6,367 nucleotides of DNA, taken from positions 1-6,367 of the forward strand of contig JAILDI010000145.1 in assembly GCA_024689525.1 (NCBI GenBank), written 5' to 3'. A model generated the notes under the pieces. The model did not search any database. It was not told the DNA's origin and worked only from the letters and a program-made list of their open reading frames with translations. This DNA comes from Bacteroidales bacterium (lineage in GTDB: Bacteria; Bacteroidota; Bacteroidia; Bacteroidales; UBA932). A program made the position numbers and the translations under genes. Positions 1 through 5,760 of the stretch are shown piece by piece; the stretch's first letter is position 1; every line of letters starts with the position of its first letter.

Positions 1-203
1 TGAAGGCCACCGTCCCTACGGCCGCTGCCCTGGCATATATGGTTTTTGTGTTGTTGTATTTCCCCTGTATCGCCACGTTCATGGCCATAAAGAACGAAAC
101 CGGCAAGTGGCGGTGGGCTTTCTTGTGCGCACTCTACACCCTCGTGGTGGCCTGGCTCTTCGCCTTCGCCGCCTTCCGCCTCGGCCTCCTGATTTGGCCG
201 TAA
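1..203 (+). CDS. feoB: Ferrous iron transport protein B, C-terminal end (partial)
   Basis: This is the last 66 codons of a gene that starts before the window; the reading frame begins at base 3 and stops with TAA at 201-203. The translation contains LLYFPCIATFMAIKNETG followed by a KWRWAF segment, which is the characteristic end of FeoB: a Gate/FeoB C-terminal membrane region with the conserved FPC motif, a charged loop, and a last hydrophobic helix ending in LLIWP. FeoB is an inner-membrane G-protein-coupled Fe(II) importer used mainly under low oxygen. The N-terminal GTPase domain and most membrane helices are outside the window, so completeness cannot be judged. An intrinsic terminator follows within 40 bases, so feoB is the last gene of its transcript. 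The identification rests on recognition of the C-terminal motif and is strong. Confidence 0.9.
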   Translation, partial: KATVPTAAALAYMVFVLLYFPCIATFMAIKNETGKWRWAFLCALYTLVVAWLFAFAAFRLGLLIWP

Positions 204-212
204 AATGGAAAG

Positions 213-227
213 CGCTGATTTTCAGCG
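213..227. repeat. Small hairpin after feoB
   Basis: A 6-bp perfect inverted repeat, CGCTGA-TTT-TCAGCG, lies 10 bases after the feoB stop and 11 bases before the larger terminator hairpin. It has no T-run directly after it, so it is not a terminator on its own. It may protect the 3' end of the feoB mRNA, or the mRNA end of the convergent queH operon. Function is inferred only from position. Confidence 0.4.
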
Positions 228-238
228 ACTTGTCGATT

Positions 239-270
239 TTAAATGCGGCGTTTTGCCGCATTTAATTTTT
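239..270 (+). terminator. Intrinsic terminator of feoB
   Basis: An 11-bp perfect stem (TTAAATGCGGC / GCCGCATTTAA, 239-249 and 255-265) with a 5-base loop GTTTT is followed by TTTTT at 266-270. This is a textbook rho-independent terminator for the plus-strand feoB transcript. On the minus strand the same stem is followed by TCGAC rather than a T-run, so it probably does not stop the convergent queH transcript efficiently. Confidence 0.8.
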
Positions 271-300
271 GTATCTCATTGATTATCAACCACATCCATT

Positions 301-879
301 TTACGCACTGTTCGGGCGGGGGGAGTATTCGCAGCCGCAGAAGAGCTGATTGTAGAAGTTCTGCTCGCGGATGATTTCGCCGCGGCGCTCCTGCAGGCCT
401 CCCTTTCGCCAGTTCTGCGGCCACCAGGTGACGCCCGTCACCTGGGCGCAGGCCCAGAAGCCGGCCTCGTTCACCTGTTCGAGGCTTTTCCAGCGGGAAG
501 AGGCAAGGGTTGTGGTGAGGATGTCGAAGCCGTGGGCCGATGCATACTGCGCTGCTCTTAACAGCCGGAACTTGAAGCACTGCAGGCAGCGCGCACCGCG
601 CTCCGGCGCGTCCTCCAGCCCGGCGGCGCACAGGCCCCACGCAGTGTGGTCGTATTCATCGGCAATAATCTCAAGGTCGAACTCCTTCGCATAGCGGATG
701 CATTCGTTCAGGCGGATGTCATACTCCTCCCGGGGCGTTATGTTGGAATTGGAGTAGAACACCGTGGGCCTGCAGCCGTGCTGGACAAGGTACTCCACGA
801 TGGCCCCCGAGCAGGGCGCACAACACGCGTGCAGCAGTATCCTGCCCTCGGGAATCTCTATGACATTCTCCTTGATCAA
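301..879 (-). CDS. queH: Epoxyqueuosine reductase QueH
   Basis: QueH (formerly DUF208) reduces epoxyqueuosine to queuosine in the anticodon of GUN tRNAs. It is an alternative to the cobalamin-dependent QueG and uses an Fe-S cluster. The 192-residue product shows the family signatures in order: LLHACCAPCS at 15-24 (Cys19, Cys20, Cys23), FYSNSNI at 41-47, CLQC at 98-101, NWRKGGLQERR near 156-166, and FYNQLFCGCE at 175-184. All cysteines I associate with the family are present and the length is normal, so the enzyme looks functional. The only plausible start is TTG at 879-877: an in-frame stop lies a few codons upstream, with no ATG or GTG between. This TTG overlaps the apt stop codon by 4 nt (TTGA), which implies translational coupling and placement as the last gene of the regulator-apt-queH operon. 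The function is secure; the start is likely but not proven. Confidence 0.93.
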   Translation of the reverse strand: MIKENVIEIPEGRILLHACCAPCSGAIVEYLVQHGCRPTVFYSNSNITPREEYDIRLNECIRYAKEFDLEIIADEYDHTAWGLCAAGLEDAPERGARCLQCFKFRLLRAAQYASAHGFDILTTTLASSRWKSLEQVNEAGFWACAQVTGVTWWPQNWRKGGLQERRGEIIREQNFYNQLFCGCEYSPRPNSA

Positions 880-1442
880 ATGTGCATCAGTGATTTAACC
901 GGTGCAATGCCCTTGAGTTTATCGGCCCCTTTCAAGAAATCGATCTCTACCAGGAACACGAAGTCCTTTACCTTAATATTATAGGACTTGCCGTCGATAA
1001 CCACTTTGTGCTGCTCCAGGCCTTCTGCGATGCCCTGGGCCGTGCCGCCGGTCGCCAGCACGTCGTCGAAGAACGTTACGTAGAATGTGTCACCCTCGGG
1101 CTTGCCCGCGGCGACATCGGACAGACGGAAATAAATCTTGTCCTTGCCGTATTCCTTGACGATATCGACCCCTACCAGATCGCCTTCGGCGTAGGGCAGT
1201 TTGCCCTTTTTGCGCATCGGGATGACGTTTGCCACGTTGGGGCACTTTACCAGCATCGGCGCGGCGAACAGGAAGCCGCGGGCCTCCGGGGCCGCGATGT
1301 TGGGGCTGCTGCACAGCTTGCCCAGATCGGCAATGAGGGAAGAAAACGTTTCCTTGTCCTGCATCAGGGGGATGATGTCAACGAAGTTCACTCCCTCGAT
1401 GGGGAAATCCTTGTAAAATTTTAGTTTCGACGCGTAGTCCAT
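876..1442 (-). CDS. apt: Adenine phosphoribosyltransferase, divergent form
   Basis: Apt condenses adenine with PRPP to give AMP and pyrophosphate (cytosolic purine salvage). The 188-residue protein has the type I PRTase plan. Apt-specific features are DFPIEGVNFVDI (12-23), PEARGFLFAAPM (52-63), RKKGKLP (77-83), and the PRPP-binding loop TFFDDVLATGGT (123-134). It differs from ordinary Apt, which is about 170-180 residues: the usual LEYGTD..EIH stretch reads as VKEYGKDKIYF (95-105), and there appear to be extra residues around 111-120 and 146-159. It could therefore be a divergent Apt subfamily, or a PRTase with a shifted base preference such as hypoxanthine, guanine or xanthine; adenine is favoured by the EARGF and RK.GKLP motifs. 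The ATG follows the regulator stop after a single base, and the 3' end overlaps queH by 4 nt, so it is the middle gene of a tight operon. Confidence 0.83.
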   Translation of the reverse strand: MDYASKLKFYKDFPIEGVNFVDIIPLMQDKETFSSLIADLGKLCSSPNIAAPEARGFLFAAPMLVKCPNVANVIPMRKKGKLPYAEGDLVGVDIVKEYGKDKIYFRLSDVAAGKPEGDTFYVTFFDDVLATGGTAQGIAEGLEQHKVVIDGKSYNIKVKDFVFLVEIDFLKGADKLKGIAPVKSLMHI

Positions 1443-1443
1443 T

Positions 1444-2322
1444 TTACTGAATCTCTATAAGGTTGTTCAAAAGTGCATATACGGTTAAGCCGGCCACGGT
1501 TTTGATGCCAGTTTTGCGGGTGATGTTCTTGCGGTGTGAAATCACAGTGTGGATGGAGATGCTGTACTTGTCGGCAATCTCCTTGTTCAGCATGCCCTTG
1601 GCAACGCTCACCAGGATCTCCTTTTCCCGGTCGGAGAGTTCCTCGCCCTCCTGGCGCAGGATGCAGTCCTCAATGGCGATGTGCTTTTCCATGTCCAGCT
1701 CCAGGGTGTATATGTAGAACAGGGCACGGTAAATCTGCTGCTGGTCGCATACGATGGGAGTATACTTCATGACCAGGTTCTTGAGGTCCTCCAGTTTTTC
1801 CGATACGCCGGCGTGATTGTCCTCGTATTCGCTGAGGGTAAGTTCCCTGGGGATTTTGTGGTCCAGCACGGCTTCCACATGGGGGAACACCTTCTTTTCC
1901 TCATACTCGAAGTGCTTTGCAAGCTCTTCCTTGTACTGGGTGAAGAACGACCACAGGACGCCGCGCTGCTTTTCCGTACAGGGCTTCAAGACCTGTTCCA
2001 GAGCCGAGCCGAGTTCGCGTACTGCCACATCCATATAATAGGAATGGGACAGACGAAGGTATTTTACCAGGTCGTGAAGGTTGGTGTTGTTCAGGAATTC
2101 GCCAGAGGGGATATATCCGTCGTAGGCATATACGCTGCAGATGAGAAGGAACGCGTTAACGTCGACACCGCCCTTCCTGCAGATTTCCTCCACGGTTTCT
2201 TCCCCAAAACCGAAACTGAGGCCCATACGGGTGAGTACGCCAAGCAGGTTAAAGTTGAGATTCATCAGCTCGGCCATCTTCATGGCCGGGGAAAGAGGAC
2301 GCCTTTCTATACTAGCTGTCAT
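1444..2322 (-). CDS. Hemerythrin (RIC-like) transcriptional regulator with LuxR-type HTH
   Basis: A 292-residue one-component regulator in three parts. Residues about 14-65 resemble the ScdA/DUF542 N-terminal domain of RIC iron-sulfur repair proteins, but the usual CC pair is replaced by SFGFGEET. Residues about 85-225 form a hemerythrin four-helix domain with His93, His137-x3-Glu141, His170 and His214-x3-Glu218; both the residues and their spacing parallel the six ligands of E. coli YtfE (H84, H129/E133, H160, H204/E208). Residues 229-292 are a GerE/LuxR HTH (LSDREKEILVSVAKGM, then NKEIADKYSISIHTVISHRK). No receiver or membrane segment is present, so the iron site is probably the sensor, with NO, O2 or iron as likely signals (inference). 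The ATG at 2322 is chosen because the frame extends upstream only to a TTG at 2352, which lies before the -7 box. First gene of the regulator-apt-queH operon, divergent from an outer-membrane protein gene. Confidence 0.88.
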   Translation of the reverse strand: MTASIERRPLSPAMKMAELMNLNFNLLGVLTRMGLSFGFGEETVEEICRKGGVDVNAFLLICSVYAYDGYIPSGEFLNNTNLHDLVKYLRLSHSYYMDVAVRELGSALEQVLKPCTEKQRGVLWSFFTQYKEELAKHFEYEEKKVFPHVEAVLDHKIPRELTLSEYEDNHAGVSEKLEDLKNLVMKYTPIVCDQQQIYRALFYIYTLELDMEKHIAIEDCILRQEGEELSDREKEILVSVAKGMLNKEIADKYSISIHTVISHRKNITRKTGIKTVAGLTVYALLNNLIEIQ

Positions 2323-2340
2323 GATGCTTCTGTTGAGATA

Positions 2341-2371
2341 CAAATATAGCAATTTTTGCTTTTTTGGACAA
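2341..2371 (-). promoter_or_regulatory. Promoter of regulator-apt-queH operon
   Basis: Read on the minus strand, an exact Bacteroidota -7 box TATATTTG (2348 to 2341, consensus TAnnTTTG) is preceded by a 20-nt spacer and a TTG at 2371-2369, which fits the -33 element. The predicted transcript start is about 10-15 bases before the ATG at 2322, so the leader is very short. The position of this box argues against the longer TTG-initiated reading of the regulator. Confidence 0.72.
2348..2360. promoter_or_regulatory. Candidate operator in the divergent promoter region
   Basis: The inverted repeat AGCAA-TTT-TTGCT is a perfect 5-bp palindrome with a 3-base centre. It abuts the -7 box of the regulator operon and contains the putative -33 TTTG (2355-2358) of the divergent outer-membrane protein gene. 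A dimeric regulator bound here could touch both promoters. It is short and AT-rich, so chance is possible; assignment to the LuxR-type regulator is inference. Confidence 0.3.
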
Positions 2372-2386
2372 TAATAATTACCTTAG
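2355..2386 (+). promoter_or_regulatory. Probable promoter of the outer-membrane protein gene
   Basis: A TTTG at 2355-2358, a 20-nt spacer, and TACCTTAG at 2379-2386 match the Bacteroidota -33/-7 arrangement with one mismatch in the -7 box (TAnnTTTG). It interleaves with the opposite-strand promoter of the regulator. The resulting leader of about 40 bases is A-rich (AACCAAACAAAAAA before the ATG), as is common for well-translated Bacteroidota genes that lack a Shine-Dalgarno site. Confidence 0.5.
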
Positions 2387-2431
2387 CAGTCTGAAAAGGA
2401 AAAACTAACCATTTTATAACCAAACAAAAAA

Positions 2432-3070
2432 ATGAAAAAGATTCTTGCTATCGTACTCGCAGCAGCTCTGTTTGCCGGTACAAATGCATTCGCCCAGCTC
2501 TATCCGGGCGCTGGTTACATCAACAGCACACTCTCCGGCCAGTATAATGGTAACGCTCAGGATCCCGTGAATTCCAACGGTTTCTATGCCGGTGCTTCCT
2601 TCAACGTGGCACTTCCCGGCGGTCTCGCAGTCGCTCCCGGTCTGTATGCATCACTGATCACCAACACCAGTGAAGGCGGTGTCAGCCTCTTCGGCGTAAG
2701 CCAGAACTCCAAGTCCACCTTCACGGAGATCGCCCTGAACGTCCCCGTGCTGGCAAACTACACCTATGCCCTCAACCGTGACGCAAAGGTGTTCGCCTAT
2801 GCAGGCCCCACCTTCCAGCTCGGCCTCTCTTCCAAGACTCACACCGACGCTTCCGGCGTTATCTCCGGCAGCTCCGATACCGATCACTATGCAGATGGCG
2901 ACTTCAACAAGTTCAACATCTATGTCGGTGGTGGTGTAGGTGCAGAGTTCGCAAAGATTCTGGTAACCGTCGGTTACGACTACGGCCTGATGAACCTCTA
3001 TGCCGGCACTACCGAGAACACCTACTATCATCGTGCAAACCTCCACATCGGAGTAGGTTACGCTTTCTAA
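2432..3070 (+). CDS. Small outer-membrane beta-barrel protein (porin-like)
   Basis: The 212-residue protein begins with a clear Sec signal peptide (MKK, a hydrophobic core, NAFA|Q with cleavage after Ala21). The mature part of about 190 residues alternates aromatic/hydrophobic and polar residues in beta-strand pairs with Gly/Asn/Ser-rich turns: GFYAGASFNVAL and GGLAVAPGLYASLI, then VFAYAGPTFQLGLSS, NIYVGGGVGAEF and ILVTVGYDYGLMNLY. It ends in NLHIGVGYAF with a C-terminal Phe, the typical signal for outer-membrane assembly. This fits an 8-stranded OmpW/OmpX-like barrel of the 'outer membrane beta-barrel/porin family' class common in Bacteroidota. The exact role (structural, small-molecule passage, stress-linked) cannot be read from the sequence. 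It is a single-gene transcript with an A-rich leader and a strong terminator, which suggests high expression. It is divergent from the hemerythrin-LuxR regulator and is a possible target of it. Confidence 0.85.
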   Translation: MKKILAIVLAAALFAGTNAFAQLYPGAGYINSTLSGQYNGNAQDPVNSNGFYAGASFNVALPGGLAVAPGLYASLITNTSEGGVSLFGVSQNSKSTFTEIALNVPVLANYTYALNRDAKVFAYAGPTFQLGLSSKTHTDASGVISGSSDTDHYADGDFNKFNIYVGGGVGAEFAKILVTVGYDYGLMNLYAGTTENTYYHRANLHIGVGYAF

Positions 3071-3090
3071 TCAAAAGCACAAAAACATTA

Positions 3091-3118
3091 ACGGGACCCT
3101 TCGGGGCCCCGTTTTTTG
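3091..3118 (+). terminator. UUCG-loop terminator after the outer-membrane protein gene
   Basis: A 9-position stem (ACGGG, an A-C mismatch, CCC; loop TTCG at 3100-3103; GGG, CCCGT) is followed by six T's at 3112-3117. The C(UUCG)G tetraloop is exceptionally stable. Read on the minus strand, the hairpin is followed by TAATGTTTTT, so it may also stop the convergent guaBA transcript, whose stop codon lies one base away at 3119. Confidence 0.85.
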
Positions 3119-4633
3119 TTATTCCCACTCGATCGTTGCCGGGGGTTTGGAGGAGACGTCGTAGACGACGCGGTTCACTCCGCGGACGCGGTTGATGATG
3201 TCGGACGACACTTCCGCGAGGACATTGTAGGGGAGCGGATACCAGTCGGCCGTCATACCGTCCACGGAGGTGACGGCGCGGAGGGCGACGCACTGTTCGT
3301 AGGTGCGCTCATCGCCCATCACGCCTACGCTGCGCACGGGCAGGAGCATCGCGCCGGCCTGCCAGATCTTGTCGTAAAGGCCATTGGCGCGGAGGGCGCG
3401 GATGAAGATGTCATCGGCCTCCTGCAGGACGGCAACCTTTTCGCGGGTGACCTCGCCCAGAACGCGGATTCCAAGGCCGGGGCCGGGGAAGGGATGGCGT
3501 CCCAGGATGTTGGGATCCAGGCCGATGGCGGCGCCCACGCGGCGCACCTCGTCCTTGAACAGCAGCCGCAGCGGTTCCACCACCTTCAGCGACATACGCT
3601 CCGGCAGCCCGCCCACATTGTGATGACTCTTGATCGTTGCCGACGGGCCCTTGACCGGGGCCGATTCAATAACGTCGGGATATATCGTCCCCTGGGCCAG
3701 AAAACGGGCCCCGGGAATCTTGTGTGCCTCTTTTTCGAACACCTGAACATAGTCCCGGCCGATGATCTTCCGCTTGGCTTCCGGCTCCGTGACGCCCTTG
3801 AGGTCGCCGAAGAACAGCTCGGACGCATCCACTCCGCGAACATCCAGCCCCATCCCCTCGAAGGATGCGAGCACCTGGGCGAATTCGCCCTTGCGAAGGA
3901 GCCCGGAATCGACAAATATGCAATGGAGACGAGGGCCGATGGCCTTGTGCAGCAGCAGCGCGGCAACGGAGGAATCGACACCGCCGGAAAGTCCGAGGAT
4001 CACCTCGCCGTCGCCTATGGTCTCGCGCAGGGACGCAACTGTTGTGTCGACGAAGTTTGCGGGCGTCCAGTCCGGCGCGCATCCGCAGATATCCACGGCG
4101 AAGTTGCGCAGCAGGATTGCGCCCTGCTCGCTGTGATGCACCTCCGGGTGGAACTGAATGCCCCAGGTGGGCTCGCCGGGAATGCGGAACGCCGCGCAGG
4201 GGATATCGGCAGTTGTGGCGATGATGGGATACGGCATCGACAGGATGCTGTCGCCGTGGGACATCCACACCACAGAACTGGGTTTCATACCGTGGAACAG
4301 AGGGTCGTCTGCGGCGATGCGCAGTTCCGCGCGGCCGTATTCGCGGGCCGCGGCGCGTGCAACCTTGCCGCCGCCGTCACGGGCCAGCCACTGGGCCCCG
4401 TAGCAGATCCCCAGCACGGGCATCTTGCCTCGGATGCCCTCCAGGATGGGCTGGGGCGCATCTTCGTCGTTCACGGAAGCCGGGCTCCCGGACAGTATCA
4501 CACCCTTCACATCCTGCAGCTGCGGCACTTTGTTGAACGGATGAATCTCGCAATACACTCCAGCCTCACGCACCCTTCGCGCAATGAGTTGCGTGTACTG
4601 CGAACCGAAATCCAGTATGAGTATCTTATTCAT
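3119..4633 (-). CDS. guaA: GMP synthase (glutamine-hydrolysing)
   Basis: GuaA aminates XMP to GMP using ATP and ammonia from glutamine. The 504-residue protein is full length. Residues 1-195 are the class I glutamine amidotransferase: [15 protein letters not shown] (5-19), nucleophile Cys77 in GICYGAQ, and His162 with Glu164 in [12 protein letters not shown]. Residues about 205-390 are the ATP pyrophosphatase, with P-loop GLSGGVDSS (214-222), [10 protein letters not shown] (241-250), QGTIYPD (314-320) and [10 protein letters not shown] (335-344). The C-terminal dimerisation domain contains [12 protein letters not shown] (379-390) and ends in the typical [10 protein letters not shown]. All catalytic residues are intact. 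The ATG at 4633 is inside the end of guaB (8-nt overlap), giving a guaB-guaA operon that makes both GMP-branch enzymes from one transcript. A very long open frame on the opposite strand is a composition shadow. Confidence 0.98.
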   Translation of the reverse strand: MNKILILDFGSQYTQLIARRVREAGVYCEIHPFNKVPQLQDVKGVILSGSPASVNDEDAPQPILEGIRGKMPVLGICYGAQWLARDGGGKVARAAAREYGRAELRIAADDPLFHGMKPSSVVWMSHGDSILSMPYPIIATTADIPCAAFRIPGEPTWGIQFHPEVHHSEQGAILLRNFAVDICGCAPDWTPANFVDTTVASLRETIGDGEVILGLSGGVDSSVAALLLHKAIGPRLHCIFVDSGLLRKGEFAQVLASFEGMGLDVRGVDASELFFGDLKGVTEPEAKRKIIGRDYVQVFEKEAHKIPGARFLAQGTIYPDVIESAPVKGPSATIKSHHNVGGLPERMSLKVVEPLRLLFKDEVRRVGAAIGLDPNILGRHPFPGPGLGIRVLGEVTREKVAVLQEADDIFIRALRANGLYDKIWQAGAMLLPVRSVGVMGDERTYEQCVALRAVTSVDGMTADWYPLPYNVLAEVSSDIINRVRGVNRVVYDVSSKPPATIEWE

Positions 4634-5705
4634 AATTCGGGGATTTCTTGGCGATGGTTACGTCGTGGGGATGATTCTCGCGGAGGGAGGCGGCGGAGAT
4701 GCGGACGAAACGCGCGTGGTGCAGTGCTTCGAGATTCGCGGCGCCGCAGTAGCCCATACCGGAACGGAGGCCGCCCACAAGCTGAAACAGCACGTCGGCT
4801 ACGGGGCCTTTGCAGGGGACCCGCGCCACTACGCCTTCCGGGACGAGTTTTTTGGAGCCGCCCTGGAAATAGCGGTCCGCCGAGCCGGCCTTCATCGCGT
4901 CCAGCGAGCCCATTCCGCGGTACGACTTCATCATGCATCCGTCCACTTCCGCCACGTCGCCGGGGGCTTCATCAGTGCCGGCGAACATAGAGCCGCACAT
5001 AACGCAGTCGCCGCCGCCGGCAAGCGCCTTCACTACGTCGCCGGAATAGCGCAGGCCGCCGTCGGCAATAACCGGGACGCCGCTCTCTCGCGCAACGCAA
5101 AATACGTCGTAGATTGCGCTCAGCTGCGGAACACCCACCCCGGCCACGATCCTGGTGGTGCAGATCGATCCGGGTCCGATGCCCACCTTCACTCCGTCGG
5201 CTCCCGCGGCGATGAGGTCGCGGGCGGCATCGGCAGTGGCTATGTTTCCGGCCACCACATCCACATTCGGGTATGCGGCCTTCAAGGCCTTCAGTGTGTC
5301 GATGATGCCTTTGGAATGGCCGTGGGCCGAGTCCACCACGATGGCGTCGACCCCCGCGGCGCATAGCTTTGCCGCCCTTTCAAGACCGCTTGCACCCACT
5401 CCGACGGCGGCAGCAACGCGGAATCCGGCAGCCTTAACCTGCGCCACCGCATCGGCCTGGGCCTCTGCCGTCATATTCTTGTGAATTACACCGATTCCAC
5501 CGGCCTTGGCCATTGCAATGGCCATCGGCGCTTCTGTAACAGTGTCCATCGCAGCGGAGGCGAAAGGTATGTCCAGGTGGATGTTGCGGGAGAACCGGCC
5601 CCGCGTGCAAACGTCGGAAGGAAGGACCTCCGAATAGGCCGGGACAAGCAGAACATCGTCGAATGTTACGGCTTCCTGGCAGATTCTGTCTTGAGTGAAG
5701 GGCAT
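4626..5705 (-). CDS. guaB: IMP dehydrogenase lacking the CBS (Bateman) domain
   Basis: GuaB oxidises IMP to XMP with NAD+, the committed step to GMP. The 359-residue product has the whole catalytic barrel: [16 protein letters not shown] (14-29), [11 protein letters not shown] (52-62), VDSAHGHS (124-131), catalytic Cys182 in [21 protein letters not shown] (214-223), [11 protein letters not shown] (261-271), the Arg278-Tyr279 dyad of [11 protein letters not shown] (289-291), and [10 protein letters not shown] (312-321), ending [15 protein letters not shown]. Ordinary bacterial GuaB is about 490 residues. Here [10 protein letters not shown] (69-78) runs within about 16 residues into [11 protein letters not shown] (94-104), so the pair of CBS motifs normally inserted between them is missing cleanly, in frame. 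VPYKG also reads VPCKG (Cys298). Catalysis should be intact, but Bateman-mediated ATP/GTP control should be absent. CBS-less IMPDHs are known from Cryptosporidium and Borrelia. First gene of the operon with guaA. Confidence 0.96.
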   Translation of the reverse strand: MPFTQDRICQEAVTFDDVLLVPAYSEVLPSDVCTRGRFSRNIHLDIPFASAAMDTVTEAPMAIAMAKAGGIGVIHKNMTAEAQADAVAQVKAAGFRVAAAVGVGASGLERAAKLCAAGVDAIVVDSAHGHSKGIIDTLKALKAAYPNVDVVAGNIATADAARDLIAAGADGVKVGIGPGSICTTRIVAGVGVPQLSAIYDVFCVARESGVPVIADGGLRYSGDVVKALAGGGDCVMCGSMFAGTDEAPGDVAEVDGCMMKSYRGMGSLDAMKAGSADRYFQGGSKKLVPEGVVARVPCKGPVADVLFQLVGGLRSGMGYCGAANLEALHHARFVRISAASLRENHPHDVTIAKKSPNYE

Positions 5706-5724
5706 AGGTATGGTCTTATGCTTG

Positions 5725-5732
5725 CAAATTTA
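5725..5732 (-). promoter_or_regulatory. -7 box of the guaBA promoter
   Basis: On the minus strand, TAAATTTG exactly matches the Bacteroidota -7 consensus TAnnTTTG and lies 20 bases before the guaB ATG. The expected leader is about 10-15 bases, which leaves no room for a riboswitch. I see no TTG at the usual 18-22 nt spacing upstream, so the -33 part is weak or absent, which could mean dependence on an activator. Confidence 0.68.
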
Positions 5733-5746
5733 CGGAATTATTCCGT
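5732..5746. promoter_or_regulatory. Perfect palindrome, candidate operator between guaB and the divergent gene
   Basis: ACGGAAT-T-ATTCCGT is a perfect inverted repeat with 7-bp arms and a single central base. It starts at the last base of the guaB -7 box and fills the spacer just upstream of it, a typical position for a repressor site. It also falls between a possible -33 TTG (5722-5724) and a weak -7-like GTTCTTTG (5745-5752) for the plus-strand gene. No T-run follows on either strand, so it is not a terminator. The binding protein is unknown; purine-responsive control of guaBA is the simplest guess. Confidence 0.5.
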
Positions 5747-5760
5747 TCTTTGTAGATGTT

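Noticed and set aside
239..270. The feoB terminator as a bidirectional terminator that also serves queH.
   Set aside because: On the minus strand the stem is followed by TCGACAAG, with no T-run, so only plus-strand termination is supported.
1549..2349. A 266-codon open frame antisense to the hemerythrin regulator.
   Set aside because: The opposite strand encodes clear hemerythrin and LuxR motifs; this frame shows no recognisable domain and would read straight through the regulator promoter.
3116..4990. A 624-codon open frame on the plus strand, antisense to guaA and the end of guaB.
   Set aside because: It is the complement of GuaA with all its catalytic motifs. The translation is rich in Ala, Gly, His and Arg without any family signature, as expected of a shadow frame in GC-rich DNA.
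5732..5746. The palindrome read as an intrinsic terminator.
   Set aside because: No T-run follows on either strand, and it lies at a divergent start region, where a terminator would have no transcript to end.
5706..5760. Possible purine riboswitch upstream of guaB.
   Set aside because: The -7 box leaves a leader of only about 10-15 bases, far too short for a purine riboswitch aptamer.
5695..5760. Extended N-terminus of the secreted protein from the ATG at 5695.
   Set aside because: It would put 22 residues ahead of a canonical signal peptide and overlap guaB coding sequence; the ATG at 5761 starts the signal peptide exactly.
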